Below, one piece after another: positions 1 through 9,642 of a stretch of DNA of 64,000 nt. Numbering within the stretch: position 1 is the stretch's first letter; every line of letters starts with the position of its first letter. Source of the DNA: Streptococcus suis (GTDB lineage Bacteria > Bacillota > Bacilli > Lactobacillales > Streptococcaceae). The notes beneath the pieces were generated by a model. It ran no database searches and was not told the origin of the DNA. It was given only the letters and a program-made list of their open reading frames with translations. The stretch spans positions 1,860,001-1,924,000 of the forward strand of contig CP031970.1 of NCBI GenBank assembly GCA_022354845.1, written 5' to 3'. The translations under genes and the position numbers were made by a program.

Positions 1-2075
1 TCAAACTTACCTGAAAACATATCCGATTTGAAATTGTATAATGCATCCACAAGGTATGCAACGTATTGTGAATTATTATAGTATCCTGTCCAGACATACA
101 TTTCTGAGTTGTCATCATTCCCCACCCATGTTCCTAAGGTTACTTTCGGAGTAGATAACATTAACCAAACATCATTTACCTCATTACTTGTACCCGTTTT
201 TCCAACGAAGTCAGATGTTGCGGCTTGAGGATTCAAACTACTTAATCGACTTTTGAATGTTGAGGTGTAACCAGAATTAATCACTTGTCGTAATAACATA
301 TTCATAATGCTTGCCGTAGCTTTTGAATACACTTGAACGGGAGCAGCTTCGTGCTGGTATACCACCGTTCCATCCGATGCAGTGATACTTTCAACAATAT
401 AGTGCTTATTATAAACACCGCCATTGGCTAAAGTCTGATAGCCGTTGGTATTCGTCAATACAGAGATTTCAACTCCTCCGCCTAATGGCACACTTTCAAT
501 ATCATACATTGGAATATGATAATTCATTTTTTCCATGTAATCCTTAGCATTAACCCCTGCGTTTTGAATCATTTTATAAGTCCAAAAAGCCGGGATATTT
601 ACAGACATATCAATAGCAGTCTTTAAATTCATCATACCAGTACCTTTACTACTGCCGTACATAATTGGCTGACCACTTGAGAAGTTTGTAGGATAATTAG
701 ATAGAATACTTGCAGACCCTAGCAATCCTTGATCAATAGCAATACCATAAGCTAACAATGGTTTAATAGTAGAAGCAGGTGACCGTTGTGTGTCGAAGGC
801 GTGGTTATTTTGATTTGTTGCAAAGTTCCTACCACCAATAAATCCTAGAATAGCTCCTGTACTATTATCAATCAAAACACTTCCTGTTTCAACATATTCA
901 TTTCCATTGTCTAGAACTGAACCGTAATTCGCTACGACAGATTGCATTGCAGAATAGATGCCTTTATCAACGGTACTCTTTATAATATATCCCCCTTGAC
1001 TTAATTCCTGAGTCGCCATCTCCTCATATGATGATTTTATATCATCATTTTTCAAGTCATTTTCAGAAACTGCATCCCGTTTAACGAGATAATCAAACAT
1101 GACCTGCTGTGCCTCCTCCATAACTTCATAATAGAGGTAATCTTTTGTATCTGAAGTAATGGGTGCAGGGGCGATAAAATCTTGCTTAATATCATAATCT
1201 TTATAAGCTTCGTATTCCTCTTTAGTCAAAAAAGAAGCCCGATACATATTATAAAGAACGTCCTGATAACGCTCAATTCCATAAATCATGTCATCATCCG
1301 ATTTCCGTGTTCCATCTGAAGCATACGGAGAATACACAATAGGACTTTGAGGCAATCCAGCGATATAAGCAGCCTGTGGGACGCTTAACTCCTTAGCCGT
1401 TTTTCCAAAGATCCCTCTTGCAGCTGCCTCTACACCTGCAATATTTTTACCCTGATTGTTTCGTCCAAAAGGAGAGACATTCAAATAAATTGTTAATATC
1501 TCATTTTTTTTCATATTTCGCTCTAAAGCTAAAGCAGAAACGATTTCATTAGCCTTTCGCGTAAAGGTTGGAGCATCACCCACCAATTGTTGTTTGATCA
1601 ATTGTTGGGTCAAAGTAGAGCCACCACTAGAAGATCCTAGTCCGATAGATCCTAAAGCAGCACGTAATACTGCTTTTGGTACAACACCATTATGCGTCTC
1701 AAAGGTTTCGTCTTCTGTAGCAATAACTGCCTGCTTTAGATAATCCGAAACCTCTTCAGACGTGACTGGTATACGTAATAAGTCAGAATTTACTTCTGAA
1801 ACTAAACTACCATCTGAATAAGTTATTGTTGAAATACGACTAACTTCCGATACCTTTTCAACCAACTCTTTTGTTTTTGGCACTTCAACTTTGTCGAAAA
1901 GACTAACAACAAAGCCTACTCCGACCCCACCACCAAAAATAGCAATTAAAAATCCTAAGACAACTATCGAATTAATCAATAATTTAAGGGTCCGAAGGAA
2001 GATTCCAAAACCATTCTCTAACTGATGAATATCAACTTTCTTTTTTAAATCTTGTTTTTCTGATTTGTTATTCAT
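1..2075 (-). CDS. pbp1b: Penicillin-binding protein 1B, bifunctional class A PBP (3' end outside window)
   Basis: About 690 residues are visible from the ATG at 2075; the C-terminus lies beyond position 1. The order is a basic cytoplasmic N-terminus, one transmembrane helix (about residues 33-58), a GT51 transglycosylase domain (ATEDETF and GGSTLTQQ motifs) and a penicillin-binding transpeptidase domain with the active-site STIK, an SVN motif and KTGTS. The family polymerises lipid II and cross-links peptidoglycan at the outer membrane face. It diverges from tyrS, a pairing typical of streptococci. It is complete except for the window edge. Confidence 0.95.
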   Translation of the reverse strand, partial: MNNKSEKQDLKKKVDIHQLENGFGIFLRTLKLLINSIVVLGFLIAIFGGGVGVGFVVSLFDKVEVPKTKELVEKVSEVSRISTITYSDGSLVSEVNSDLLRIPVTSEEVSDYLKQAVIATEDETFETHNGVVPKAVLRAALGSIGLGSSSGGSTLTQQLIKQQLVGDAPTFTRKANEIVSALALERNMKKNEILTIYLNVSPFGRNNQGKNIAGVEAAARGIFGKTAKELSVPQAAYIAGLPQSPIVYSPYASDGTRKSDDDMIYGIERYQDVLYNMYRASFLTKEEYEAYKDYDIKQDFIAPAPITSDTKDYLYYEVMEEAQQVMFDYLVKRDAVSENDLKNDDIKSSYEEMATQELSQGGYIIKSTVDKGIYSAMQSVVANYGSVLDNGNEYVETGSVLIDNSTGAILGFIGGRNFATNQNNHAFDTQRSPASTIKPLLAYGIAIDQGLLGSASILSNYPTNFSSGQPIMYGSSKGTGMMNLKTAIDMSVNIPAFWTYKMIQNAGVNAKDYMEKMNYHIPMYDIESVPLGGGVEISVLTNTNGYQTLANGGVYNKHYIVESITASDGTVVYQHEAAPVQVYSKATASIMNMLLRQVINSGYTSTFKSRLSSLNPQAATSDFVGKTGTSNEVNDVWLMLSTPKVTLGTWVGNDDNSEMYVWTGYYNNSQYVAYLVDALYNFKSDMFSGKF

Positions 2076-2094
2076 AAAAACTCCTTATCACTCA

Positions 2095-2124
2095 ATTATA
2101 CCAAATTTTGTATATTTTCCGCAA
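2095..2124 (-). promoter_or_regulatory. Putative pbp1b promoter
   Basis: Read on the minus strand, TTGCGG (2119-2124) is followed after 18 bp by a perfect TATAAT (2095-2100), about 20 bp before the pbp1b ATG. It overlaps the oppositely directed tyrS promoter. Confidence 0.55.
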
Positions 2125-2138
2125 TTTCATGGTATAAT
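2108..2138 (+). promoter_or_regulatory. Putative tyrS promoter
   Basis: TTGTAT (2108-2113) and a perfect TATAAT (2133-2138) are separated by 19 bp, slightly long. The leader to the ATG is about 75 nt. I see no T-box consensus in it, so T-box control is not supported. Confidence 0.5.
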
Positions 2139-2221
2139 AGGAGAGAATTTTTTAATGGTGAGATGCGGTTTTAGCTTGTAAAAAACTCAAAAACCAAAGC
2201 ATCTTGTTGAAGGAGAAACGC

Positions 2222-3478
2222 ATGAACATTTTTGAAGAACTAAAAGCACGTGGCTTGGTCTTTCAAACAACTGATGAAGAAGCCCTAGTAAAAGCATTAA
2301 CAGAAGGGCAAGTATCCTATTATTCTGGCTACGACCCAACTGCCGACAGCCTGCATTTGGGGCATTTGGTACCAATCCTCGTCTGCCGTCACTTGCAATT
2401 AGCAGGGCACAAACCTTACGCTCTAGTTGGTGGAGCTACTGGTCTGATTGGGGACCCTTCCTTCAAGGATGCGGAGCGGAGCTTGCAGACCAAAGACACC
2501 GTGGACGGTTGGGTTGATAAAATCCAAGGACAGCTTTCTCGCTTCTTGGATTTTGAAAATGGTGACAACAAGGCTGAAATGGTCAACAACTACGACTGGT
2601 TCTCAGACATCAGCTTTATCGACTTCCTCCGCGATGTCGGTAAATACTTCACTGTCAACTACATGATGAGCAAAGATTCTGTTAAAAAACGAATTGAAAC
2701 AGGAATTTCTTACACTGAATTTGCATACCAAATCATGCAAGGCTATGATTTCTATGAGTTGAATGATAAGCATAATGTTACATTGCAAATTGGTGGTTCA
2801 GATCAATGGGGCAATATGACCGCCGGCACGGAATTGCTACGTCGCAAAGCTGATAGAACTGGTCACGTGATGACTGTTCCGCTCATCACTGACTCAACCG
2901 GTAAGAAATTTGGTAAGTCTGAGGGTAATGCTGTTTGGCTTGATGCTGATAAAACTTCTCCTTACGAAATGTACCAATTCTGGCTCAATGTCATGGACGA
3001 CGATGCCGTTCGTTTCTTGAAAATCTTTACATTCTTATCACTAGATGAGATTGCAGAGATTGAAGAACAATTTAATGCAACCCGTCATGAACGTTTGGCT
3101 CAGAAAATTTTGGCTAAGGAAGTCGTGACATTAGTTCATGGTGAAGAAGCCTATAACCAAGCCCTTAACATTACTGAACAATTGTTCGCTGGCAATATCA
3201 AAAACCTATCCGCAAAAGAACTCAAACAGGGGCTTAGCAACGTTCCAAACTACGCTGTACAGGCTGAAGACAACCTCAACATTGTTGAACTCTTGGTTAC
3301 CTCTGGTATTGTTAACTCAAAACGCCAAGCTCGTGAAGATGTAGCAAATGGTGCCATCTATGTCAACGGTGAACGTGTGCAGGATTTGGACTACACTCTT
3401 TCTGACAGCGACAAGATTGACGGCGAGTTGACCATTATCCGTCGTGGTAAGAAGAAATATTCTGTTTTGACTTATTAA
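2222..3478 (+). CDS. tyrS: Tyrosyl-tRNA synthetase
   Basis: This 418-residue protein is a class I aminoacyl-tRNA synthetase that charges tRNA-Tyr in the cytoplasm. The HIGH signature appears as HLGHL (residues 45-49) and the KMSKS signature as KFGKS (229-233). The C-terminus (about 350-415) looks like an S4 RNA-binding domain. A TTG 18 bp upstream could extend the frame, but the AAGGAG at 2210-2215 fits the ATG at 2222. Length and motifs are normal for bacterial TyrS. Confidence 0.97.
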   Translation: MNIFEELKARGLVFQTTDEEALVKALTEGQVSYYSGYDPTADSLHLGHLVPILVCRHLQLAGHKPYALVGGATGLIGDPSFKDAERSLQTKDTVDGWVDKIQGQLSRFLDFENGDNKAEMVNNYDWFSDISFIDFLRDVGKYFTVNYMMSKDSVKKRIETGISYTEFAYQIMQGYDFYELNDKHNVTLQIGGSDQWGNMTAGTELLRRKADRTGHVMTVPLITDSTGKKFGKSEGNAVWLDADKTSPYEMYQFWLNVMDDDAVRFLKIFTFLSLDEIAEIEEQFNATRHERLAQKILAKEVVTLVHGEEAYNQALNITEQLFAGNIKNLSAKELKQGLSNVPNYAVQAEDNLNIVELLVTSGIVNSKRQAREDVANGAIYVNGERVQDLDYTLSDSDKIDGELTIIRRGKKKYSVLTY

Positions 3479-3486
3479 CATTTTTT

Positions 3487-3513
3487 AAGGAAATCCTATG
3501 TGATTTCCTTTTC
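3487..3513 (+). terminator. Rho-independent terminator after tyrS
   Basis: A 9-bp perfect stem (AAGGAAATC / GATTTCCTT) with a 6-nt loop ends in a short T run, just after the tyrS stop codon. Confidence 0.7.
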
Positions 3514-3534
3514 TGCTAACCTAGGAGAAAAGAT

Positions 3535-3912
3535 ATGACCTGCATTTTTTGCCACCAACTCAATGAAAATGCCATTCTCTACCAGACGAAGCATTTCAAA
3601 GTAGTCTGGGATATTGACCCTGTCCAAACTGCACATCTACTGATTATCAGCAAGAAACATTATGACACGCTCAGCCAAGTCCCTCCTGCTATTCGCTTTG
3701 AACTGTCGAACTTGGAAGTCTTGTTAACTGAAAAACTCTGTCAAGCATTGGCAATTGACGGTGTGACCATAGCTTGCAACGATCGCTTGTTTGACACTGG
3801 CACCCATTTCCACGTTCATCTCATCCCACGCTTTCAATCAGATGGCTTCTGGGACCAAATTTCGCTTGCACACGTGCAACTGGATTTGACTCATTTTCTC
3901 AAAGCATTATAA
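3535..3912 (+). CDS. HIT family nucleotide-binding protein
   Basis: This 125-residue protein has the histidine triad HFHVHLI (His91, His93, His95), which marks the HIT superfamily of nucleotide hydrolases and transferases. An N-terminal CxxC (Cys3, Cys6) may bind zinc. The start is supported by AGGAGAA seven bases upstream. It follows the tyrS terminator and probably has its own transcript or depends on readthrough. The substrate cannot be told from the sequence; related proteins act on dinucleoside polyphosphates or nucleoside phosphoramidates. Confidence 0.85.
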   Translation: MTCIFCHQLNENAILYQTKHFKVVWDIDPVQTAHLLIISKKHYDTLSQVPPAIRFELSNLEVLLTEKLCQALAIDGVTIACNDRLFDTGTHFHVHLIPRFQSDGFWDQISLAHVQLDLTHFLKAL

Positions 3913-3959
3913 AAAGCAGCCCGACAAAGATATTTTTCAGATAAGATATTCTGAGTTTA

Positions 3960-3989
3960 TTGATAAAAAGCTCACCAGTGCTCTATAAT
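3960..3989 (+). promoter_or_regulatory. Putative promoter of the PASTA-domain gene
   Basis: TTGATA (3960-3965) and TATAAT (3984-3989) are spaced 18 bp apart, about 35 bp before the start codon at 4024. Confidence 0.6.
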
Positions 3990-4023
3990 AATACATATAT
4001 GCTACAAGATTAAGGAGAGAAAG

Positions 4024-4734
4024 ATGGCTCAAAAGAATAACCTGCTAAAAAATTTGAATAAGCTTGTTGATATTATCCCTGATACTACAAAAATAATAGG
4101 GGATACTGTTCAGGCTGCAGCTCCTATTGTTGATAAAGCTTTAGACCGTCAACACGAAAAAAATCTGAGTCAAATTCAGGTACCTAATGTTATCGACTTA
4201 GATGTGGAGGAAGCCAAACGCCACCTTGAAGAAATTGGTTTTCGAGTCACTCTCACTCTGGTGAAACCGAATAAAAAATACCGCCAGGAAACTACTCGAG
4301 ACAATGAAGTAGTTGATATGATTCCAAAAGCAGGAAAATTCGATAAAGGAAGCCTCATCAAACTCTACTATATCAACCAAGAAATTATTGATGCGAGTAA
4401 TCAAGAAGTTACAATTCCAAATCTCATAGGACTAACCATTCCAGAGGCTCGCGACCACTTGCAGGAAGTCGGTTTCAAACCAGCAATGGAAATTCTCACA
4501 GCAGATGCCAAGTATGCAAAACAAAAAATAAATGTTGTGATTGATATGGAGCCAAAGGCAAACCTCTTTACAACAACAGCTGTGAAAGGTAGCCTCATCA
4601 AGTTAAAATATCTAGATGAAGAAACATTGGAACAAAGCCTACAGTTAGCTAGCCAAGCCGAAGAAAATCAATTAGATGTGGGGCAACTATTCAAACAGCT
4701 TCCAAATCTATTTGGAAACAAGGATATCGAATAA
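4024..4734 (+). CDS. PASTA-domain protein without a kinase domain
   Basis: This 236-residue protein starts after AAGGAGAG. From about residue 48 it carries two PASTA-like repeats, each with a [VI]PN[VL]IxLxxxEAxxxLxExGF core (starting near residues 51 and 137). There is no signal peptide, membrane helix or kinase domain, so it may be cytoplasmic, unlike the PASTA domains of StkP or PBP2x. PASTA modules generally bind peptidoglycan or partner proteins; the role here is unknown. It is monocistronic between a clear promoter and a terminator. Confidence 0.75.
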   Translation: MAQKNNLLKNLNKLVDIIPDTTKIIGDTVQAAAPIVDKALDRQHEKNLSQIQVPNVIDLDVEEAKRHLEEIGFRVTLTLVKPNKKYRQETTRDNEVVDMIPKAGKFDKGSLIKLYYINQEIIDASNQEVTIPNLIGLTIPEARDHLQEVGFKPAMEILTADAKYAKQKINVVIDMEPKANLFTTTAVKGSLIKLKYLDEETLEQSLQLASQAEENQLDVGQLFKQLPNLFGNKDIE

Positions 4735-4735
4735 A

Positions 4736-4777
4736 AAATAAGAAGAGATCATTTTAGAATCTCTCCTTATTTTTTAT
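4736..4777 (+). terminator. Terminator between the PASTA gene and copZ
   Basis: An imperfect inverted repeat (ATAAGAAGAGAT ... ATCTCTCCTTAT) is followed by a T run. It is flanked by A and T runs and could work in both directions, serving the convergent copZ as well. Confidence 0.65.
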
Positions 4778-4782
4778 CTCAT

Positions 4783-4992
4783 TTATACCAACTCTTCCAC
4801 TTCATAGATTGTATCATCCAGCACCTCTTGGTACCGTTTCAAGTCATAGGCCACAGAGGTTTCCACCTCCGCCAACTGCTGATCCAGCTGGATTTTCACC
4901 TCTTCCACCCCGTCCAAGTCCAAGAAATGATTGGTCACATGCTTCACACAGTTTTGACAAGATAAATTTTTCAATTTCAAGGTTTGTTTCAT
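4783..4992 (-). CDS. copZ: CopZ-like copper chaperone (HMA domain)
   Basis: This 69-residue protein is a single heavy-metal-associated ferredoxin-like fold with the metal site SCQNC (Cys12, Cys15). The family binds Cu(I) in the cytoplasm and delivers it to the CopA ATPase or the CopY repressor. The ATG at 4992 has GGAGAA upstream. It lies 167 bp downstream of copY on the same strand. The copA gene usually found in streptococcal cop operons is missing between them. Confidence 0.85.
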   Translation of the reverse strand: MKQTLKLKNLSCQNCVKHVTNHFLDLDGVEEVKIQLDQQLAEVETSVAYDLKRYQEVLDDTIYEVEELV

Positions 4993-5159
4993 GTTCTTTC
5001 TCCTCGTTCTTACACAATAAAAATAAAAAGTAGCACAACTCTAAAGGTTTGCAAATTGAGCAAACTCTGTTCACATCCTTAAGCCAAAGATTGAACTCTG
5101 GTACTTACTCATTTTCAAGTAACACCACCCAAATTTTACACTCATTTAATCAACACACC
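4993..5159. other. copY-copZ intergenic gap without copA
   Basis: These 167 bp hold no open frame of useful length and no recognisable piece of a P-type ATPase (no CPC, DKTGT or HP motif). The GC content is lower than in copY. It may be the scar of a copA deletion. Confidence 0.5.
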
Positions 5160-5609
5160 TTATGTCGATTTTTGAAGTGTGTGATGATGACCACAAGTAC
5201 ATTGACCTGGCAGACACTGACAGACAATACTCTCAGGTGCCGTCTTTTGTAACTGCGAGATTTTGCTGGCAATATTCTCAAGGCTTTTTTGGGAAAATGT
5301 CCCTGTGTCCAGCAGCTTTTCAACCAGTTGCCCCTGCTTCGTGGAGCATATGGTAGCCAATAAGAGCTCCACCTGCCCCTGCAAATGTTCCTCTTCACTA
5401 ATCAGCGGATAATAGTGATACTTGCTTGTTTCCTTGGCCATACGCAAATAGTTTTTCTTCCGTAGTCGCCCCAAAAGTGTCTTAACGGTCGTCGCCTGCC
5501 AATCAAATCCCTCCTGCAAGGCCTGAATAATTTCCTGAGAAGTCGTTCCCGGCTGTGCCCACAGAACCCGCATCACCTGCCACTCTGCAGCTGAAATAGT
5601 TTGCTCCAC
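5160..5609 (-). CDS. copY: CopY/TcrY family copper-responsive repressor
   Basis: This 149-residue protein has an N-terminal BlaI/MecI-like winged helix (about residues 1-75) and the metal-sensing C-terminal pattern CxCxxxxCxC (Cys130, 132, 137, 139), followed by three histidines. CopY proteins repress cop genes when zinc-loaded and release DNA when Cu(I) displaces zinc. The start is GTG at 5609, with GGAGGTGA upstream. A cop box lies 38 bp upstream, consistent with autoregulation. Confidence 0.9.
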   Translation of the reverse strand: MEQTISAAEWQVMRVLWAQPGTTSQEIIQALQEGFDWQATTVKTLLGRLRKKNYLRMAKETSKYHYYPLISEEEHLQGQVELLLATICSTKQGQLVEKLLDTGTFSQKSLENIASKISQLQKTAPESIVCQCLPGQCTCGHHHTLQKST

Positions 5610-5647
5610 AATCTCACCTCCATGAATCTATTTCTACAATTTCAGTT

Positions 5648-5657
5648 TACAACTGTA
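5648..5657. promoter_or_regulatory. cop box (CopY operator)
   Basis: TACAACTGTA exactly matches the TACAnnTGTA operator recognised by CopY proteins. On the minus strand a TTGACT -35-like hexamer (5657-5662) abuts it, so a bound repressor would block copY transcription. Confidence 0.8.
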
Positions 5658-5709
5658 GTCAAAAAATGTCAAGAAGAAAGACTGAACCTCTCGTCCAGTC
5701 TTTTTTCTC

Positions 5710-7218
5710 TTAATGAGCCAGCATTTCCTGACCAATTTCCAAACCAGTCAAACCAACAAGGTAGTAAGTCGGCCAGTTTTCCAATTCTTCCAAAAGCTTA
5801 TCTTGACTCTCTCCACCAAAGTAGATATGGAAGTGACCGGTTTTTACTGGTGCAATATTGTGATCGCTAAATTGAACATACTTGTAGTTTCCAGCATTTG
5901 CATCTGTTGCCTCAAACAAGAAACGAACGCCACGATTTCCTTTTTTGTAAGTCAAAATCTTATAACCCACATACTTATAAGTAAATTTCTCTTTCTTATC
6001 ACCTACCACAAATTCCATGGTATTATCTGTAATATTAATTTGATCAACATCCGTTTTGTACCCAGTATCATAATATGCCTTATACTCATCAAATGTCATA
6101 TCGCCTTTCAGTTTAGCCTTATAATCCCAGACTTGATCAAAGGTCCCATCAAGCCAATATGGATAAACAGATTTCCATTCGCCTGCATAGTCTGAGAGTG
6201 TGCGATCTTTTACAGCACTGTCTTCAAAATACCCATTATAGACCGTTTGTGGAGTCTCAGCCCCATCCTCTGGTAAAATTTCGGAACCAGCTTGAGAAGT
6301 TGTTTTTTCAAGGGCAGTCAGATTATCTTCCATAACAGAAATATAATCCTTACCATTTTTCATATCTTCATCTGTCAAACTTTCAAGAGGATTCAGAACA
6401 TCCAGCTGAACACCTGTTTCATTTGCGAGTGTTTCAGCAACAGATTTCGACGTATTTTCTTCAAAGTATATATACTTGATTCCATATTCGTTGATATAGT
6501 CGGTTAATTCGGCCAACCGCGAAGGGGTAGAATCTTCATCCGCAGCAACACCCGTGATTGAAACTTGTCTCAAACCATAATCTAAAGCCAGATAAGCAAA
6601 AGCTGTATGTTGTGTAACAAAATACTTTTGTTTAGCGGCAGATAATGTCTCAGAATATTTAGTATCCAAAGCATCTAATTTCTCAATATAGGCTGCCGCA
6701 TTTGTTTCAAAAGTCTCTTTCTTTTCTGGGTATTTAGCTACCAAACTATCACGAATAGTTTCTACAAGAGTAATTGCACGTGCAGGAGACAACCATACAT
6801 GCGGATCATAAGGATGGCTATGCCCCTCCTCACTCTGGTCGTGATCCTCACCTTCTTCACTACCGGGTAACAAGAGCATCCCTTCCGTTGCTCTAATCAC
6901 ACTGACCTTTGAGGTGTCAATAGATTCCTCAACATCATGAACCCATGTTTCCATATTTTTATTTTCGTAAACAAAAACATCAGCTTCTTGAATTCGAGCA
7001 ATATCTTTTGCTGAAGGTTCATAATCATGAACTTCTGTTCCAGCCTTAACCAACAGATCAACATTTGCCTCATCACCTGCCACCTGCTTAGTGAATTCAT
7101 AAACAGGATAGAAGGTTGTTACAATATTTAGCTTCCCATCTTCAGAAGCTGTGCTATTGCCACATGCTCCTAAAAGCAAAGCTGAAATAGACACGAATAT
7201 CAATCCAACTTTTTTCAT
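5710..7218 (-). CDS. adcA: AdcA zinc-binding lipoprotein with ZinT domain
   Basis: This protein of about 502 residues is the substrate-binding part of the Adc zinc ABC importer. It has a lipoprotein signal peptide ending in LGAC, a ZnuA/TroA-type domain (about residues 30-315) with an acidic histidine-rich loop near residues 125-145, and a C-terminal ZinT domain (about 330-500). The two-domain form is typical of streptococcal AdcA. Two tandem ATGs exist (7221 and 7218); AAGGAG is best spaced for the second. It is the last gene of adcRCBA, 9 bp after adcB. Confidence 0.93.
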   Translation of the reverse strand: MKKVGLIFVSISALLLGACGNSTASEDGKLNIVTTFYPVYEFTKQVAGDEANVDLLVKAGTEVHDYEPSAKDIARIQEADVFVYENKNMETWVHDVEESIDTSKVSVIRATEGMLLLPGSEEGEDHDQSEEGHSHPYDPHVWLSPARAITLVETIRDSLVAKYPEKKETFETNAAAYIEKLDALDTKYSETLSAAKQKYFVTQHTAFAYLALDYGLRQVSITGVAADEDSTPSRLAELTDYINEYGIKYIYFEENTSKSVAETLANETGVQLDVLNPLESLTDEDMKNGKDYISVMEDNLTALEKTTSQAGSEILPEDGAETPQTVYNGYFEDSAVKDRTLSDYAGEWKSVYPYWLDGTFDQVWDYKAKLKGDMTFDEYKAYYDTGYKTDVDQINITDNTMEFVVGDKKEKFTYKYVGYKILTYKKGNRGVRFLFEATDANAGNYKYVQFSDHNIAPVKTGHFHIYFGGESQDKLLEELENWPTYYLVGLTGLEIGQEMLAH

Positions 7219-7227
7219 CATTACTCC

Positions 7228-8040
7228 TTATTTTCTAAATTTTTGAACAACATTCACCAGTAAGAAAAAACTAATGAAAATCAAGGTAATACTTGCACTT
7301 GCTGGGGTTTCTGCATAATAGGATGTCATCAAACCTGTCACCATTCCTAAAAAGCCAATTGCCATCCCCGTAAAGATAACAGCTTTAAAACTCTTACCAA
7401 GTTGTAAGGCAATAGAAGCAGGTAGAACCATAATGGTTGAAACCAATAAAGCCCCCGCAGCAGGAATCATAAGAGCAATCGCAACACCAGTAACTACATT
7501 AAAGGCAATAGACATGGCTCTAACAGGCAATCCATCTACAAATGCGGTATCTTCATCAAAGGTAAGAATATACATAGGACGTAAAAATAACAACGTCAAT
7601 AGAATGACAATCAAAGCAATCACAAATAAAGCAACTACTTGTTCTTGACTGATTGTTACAATCGAACCAAAAAGGTATTGTTCCAGACTAAGTCCAGACT
7701 TTCCTCCTGATTTATTCATAACAATTAACGAAATCGCCAAACCAGTCGACATGAGAATTGCCGTTCCGATTTCCATAAAGTTTTTATAAATAGTCCTCAA
7801 ATATTCCAAAAATACAGCTGCTACAATTACAACAAGTACTGTTGAAAGAGTAGGCGAAATACCCAAAACCAAACCGAATGCAACACCAGCTAAAGAAACG
7901 TGACTGAGGGTATCTGACATTAGGCTTTGACGCCTAAGGATTAAGAAAACCCCTAGGATTGGTGAAAAGAAACTCATGGCAATAATCGCCAGAAAAGCGC
8001 GTTGCATAAAGTCGTAATTAAATACAGATAAATCAAACAT
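7228..8040 (-). CDS. adcB: AdcB zinc ABC transporter permease
   Basis: This 270-residue polytopic membrane protein of the ZnuB/TroC (ABC-3) family has about eight or nine hydrophobic segments. It forms the zinc channel with the ATPase AdcC and receives metal from AdcA. The frame extends 20 residues upstream, but the start at 8040 ([11 protein letters not shown]) overlaps the end of adcC by 8 bp and fits translational coupling and the usual family length. Confidence 0.92.
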   Translation of the reverse strand: MFDLSVFNYDFMQRAFLAIIAMSFFSPILGVFLILRRQSLMSDTLSHVSLAGVAFGLVLGISPTLSTVLVVIVAAVFLEYLRTIYKNFMEIGTAILMSTGLAISLIVMNKSGGKSGLSLEQYLFGSIVTISQEQVVALFVIALIVILLTLLFLRPMYILTFDEDTAFVDGLPVRAMSIAFNVVTGVAIALMIPAAGALLVSTIMVLPASIALQLGKSFKAVIFTGMAIGFLGMVTGLMTSYYAETPASASITLIFISFFLLVNVVQKFRK

Positions 8041-8737
8041 GGACAACCTCCTCATCTGTTTCATGAACATTGAAACAACGCCAAGGAGACTGTTGATCAC
8101 GAACCAGGTGAATATTACGATCAGCGTATTTATTCAATTCATCGGGATCGTGAGTAATCATCAATACAGATTTACCATGCTTTTTGGCTGAGTGATGCAT
8201 GAGCTGGTAAAAGGCATCCTTTGTCCCTACATCCATACCAGTAGTAGGCTCATCCAAAATAAAAATATCCGGATCCGAAGCAAACATACGTGCTATTACA
8301 GCTCGTTGTTTTTGACCACCACTCAATGCTCCCAAACGTTTTTCACGATGCTCCCACATCCCTACAGATTCCAGACTTTTCCGAACATGTTCCTCATCAT
8401 GGGCTGTCAATCGACGGAACCACCCTTGCCGAGGATAACGACCAGATTTTACAAACTCATAAACTGTACTCGGAAAGCCAGCATTAAAACTTGCTATCTG
8501 CTGAGGTAAGTAAGCCATACGTAATTTCTTACCTTTTATACTTTTTTCTGCAATAATGACTTTTCCATGTTTTGGCTTTAATATCCCTAAAGTTGCTTTA
8601 ATTAGAGTAGATTTCGCCGCCCCATTCTCACCAGTTAATGTAACGAATTCACCGCTATCTAAATGGTAGTGAATATTTTCCAAAACCGGCTCCTTGTCGT
8701 AGTAAAACGACAAATCTTCCACAGTAATATATCTCAT
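8033..8737 (-). CDS. adcC: AdcC zinc ABC transporter ATPase
   Basis: This 234-residue ABC ATPase has a Walker [10 protein letters not shown] (residues 36-44), where alanines replace the usual small residues before the lysine, a signature LSGGQKQR, a Walker [11 protein letters not shown] and a switch histidine in MITHD. It powers zinc uptake through AdcB. The start codon directly follows the adcR stop, indicating one transcript. Confidence 0.93.
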   Translation of the reverse strand: MRYITVEDLSFYYDKEPVLENIHYHLDSGEFVTLTGENGAAKSTLIKATLGILKPKHGKVIIAEKSIKGKKLRMAYLPQQIASFNAGFPSTVYEFVKSGRYPRQGWFRRLTAHDEEHVRKSLESVGMWEHREKRLGALSGGQKQRAVIARMFASDPDIFILDEPTTGMDVGTKDAFYQLMHHSAKKHGKSVLMITHDPDELNKYADRNIHLVRDQQSPWRCFNVHETDEEVVHV

Positions 8738-9181
8738 TTATTTTCTAATTTTCTCCACTAACTCATTCAAAAATCTTGCAATAAGCTCTTGTTCGTCAAG
8801 ACTATAATTATCTAACAGTTCTTCATATGCTTCCAAAGTATGTGCATGATGATGCGCATGCTCCGCAGCAATAGGCTTTGCAGCCTCAGTCAGACTAAAA
8901 CGAACAATACGTGCATCCTTTGAATCCTTTACTGCTACTAATAAGCCCTGAGCAACCAAAGATTTAGTAGCCTTTGTAATAGCAGCTTGACTAACATTCA
9001 GCTGCTTTGCAATTTCAGTATTAGTATACGCAGCTTTTTCAATAAGCATCAAAATATGCTCCTGCGTATTCGTCAACTTCGCCGTACTTTGACAAGAACC
9101 AACCAATATTTCCAACTGGTTCTCAGAACTCAAAACTATATCATGCAAACACTTCTCAATATCTAATGCAAATTGGTTCAT
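8738..9181 (-). CDS. adcR: AdcR, MarR-family zinc-dependent repressor
   Basis: This 147-residue protein has a winged helix (about 30-100) and a histidine cluster (His108, 110-112, 114) matching the zinc site of AdcR. In streptococci the zinc-loaded dimer represses its own operon and other zinc genes. The ATG at 9181 has AAGGA seven bases upstream; an in-frame GTG six bases earlier is less likely. An AdcR-type operator lies 23 bp upstream. Confidence 0.92.
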   Translation of the reverse strand: MNQFALDIEKCLHDIVLSSENQLEILVGSCQSTAKLTNTQEHILMLIEKAAYTNTEIAKQLNVSQAAITKATKSLVAQGLLVAVKDSKDARIVRFSLTEAAKPIAAEHAHHHAHTLEAYEELLDNYSLDEQELIARFLNELVEKIRK

Positions 9182-9203
9182 AAGCACATCCTTAACCTTT
9201 TAA

Positions 9204-9215
9204 TTAACTCGTTAA
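9204..9215. promoter_or_regulatory. AdcR operator
   Basis: TTAACTCGTTAA is a palindrome (TTAAC-2-GTTAA) differing at one position from the known TTAACYRGTTAA AdcR box. It sits just upstream of adcR. Confidence 0.8.
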
Positions 9216-9531
9216 GTATATCATACTAATAAGAAAAAAACAAGAAAAAAATAAAAAATATTTAAAAGCTAACTTGTCAAAGTAAGTTCTAGTCTGACTC
9301 GAAAACTATAAACTAGACTGAGACGAAAAAATAAGGTAGAACTTGAGAACATTAAACTACATTTAGAATTAAAGAGTTTAGTTGAAAATGGTGAATAAAA
9401 ATCAGAAAGTTGTACATGTTTTACTCCGTCAGATTAACCAACTAGATAAAGAGATTAGTAATTTTTAGTAACTCAACTGAAAATTTTAAAACCTCAAAAC
9501 AAAAAGACAAGGCTTAGAAACCTTGTCTTTA
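9216..9531. other. Chromosomal spacer before the IME
   Basis: No convincing gene is seen; the longest frames are short and AT-rich without ribosome binding sites. Near its right end is the terminator-like hairpin at 9503-9530. Confidence 0.5.
9503..9530. terminator. Terminator next to the attachment site
   Basis: A 10-bp perfect stem AAAGACAAGG / CCTTGTCTTT with an 8-nt loop is flanked by A and T runs. It directly abuts the tRNA-like repeat at 9532, and may originally have terminated a gene that stood here before integration. Confidence 0.6.
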
Positions 9532-9548
9532 ATACTATACCGGCGGCC
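9532..9548. repeat. Left IME attachment repeat
   Basis: ATACTATACCGGCGGCC is identical to 20186-20202. It carries only the last 11 bases of tRNA-Leu, so it is the site left after integration, not a functional tRNA. Confidence 0.85.
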
Positions 9549-9642
9549 TACAAACTAGCGTTAAAATAAGTTAAAATAGATAACAAAAATGCGTTTAAAT
9601 CAAGATATTATCACTCGCTAGTTAGTATAAAAATTGGTAAAG

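Noticed and set aside
2139..2221. T-box riboswitch upstream of tyrS
   Set aside because: The leader is too short and lacks the conserved T-box antiterminator sequence.
4809..5074. Proline-rich plus-strand frame and glycine-rich minus-strand frame around copZ
   Set aside because: Both overlap copZ in other frames, lack ribosome sites and have low-complexity composition.
5713..6195. 160-codon plus-strand frame opposite adcA
   Set aside because: Antisense to the intact adcA; codon use is unlike a gene and no start signal is seen.
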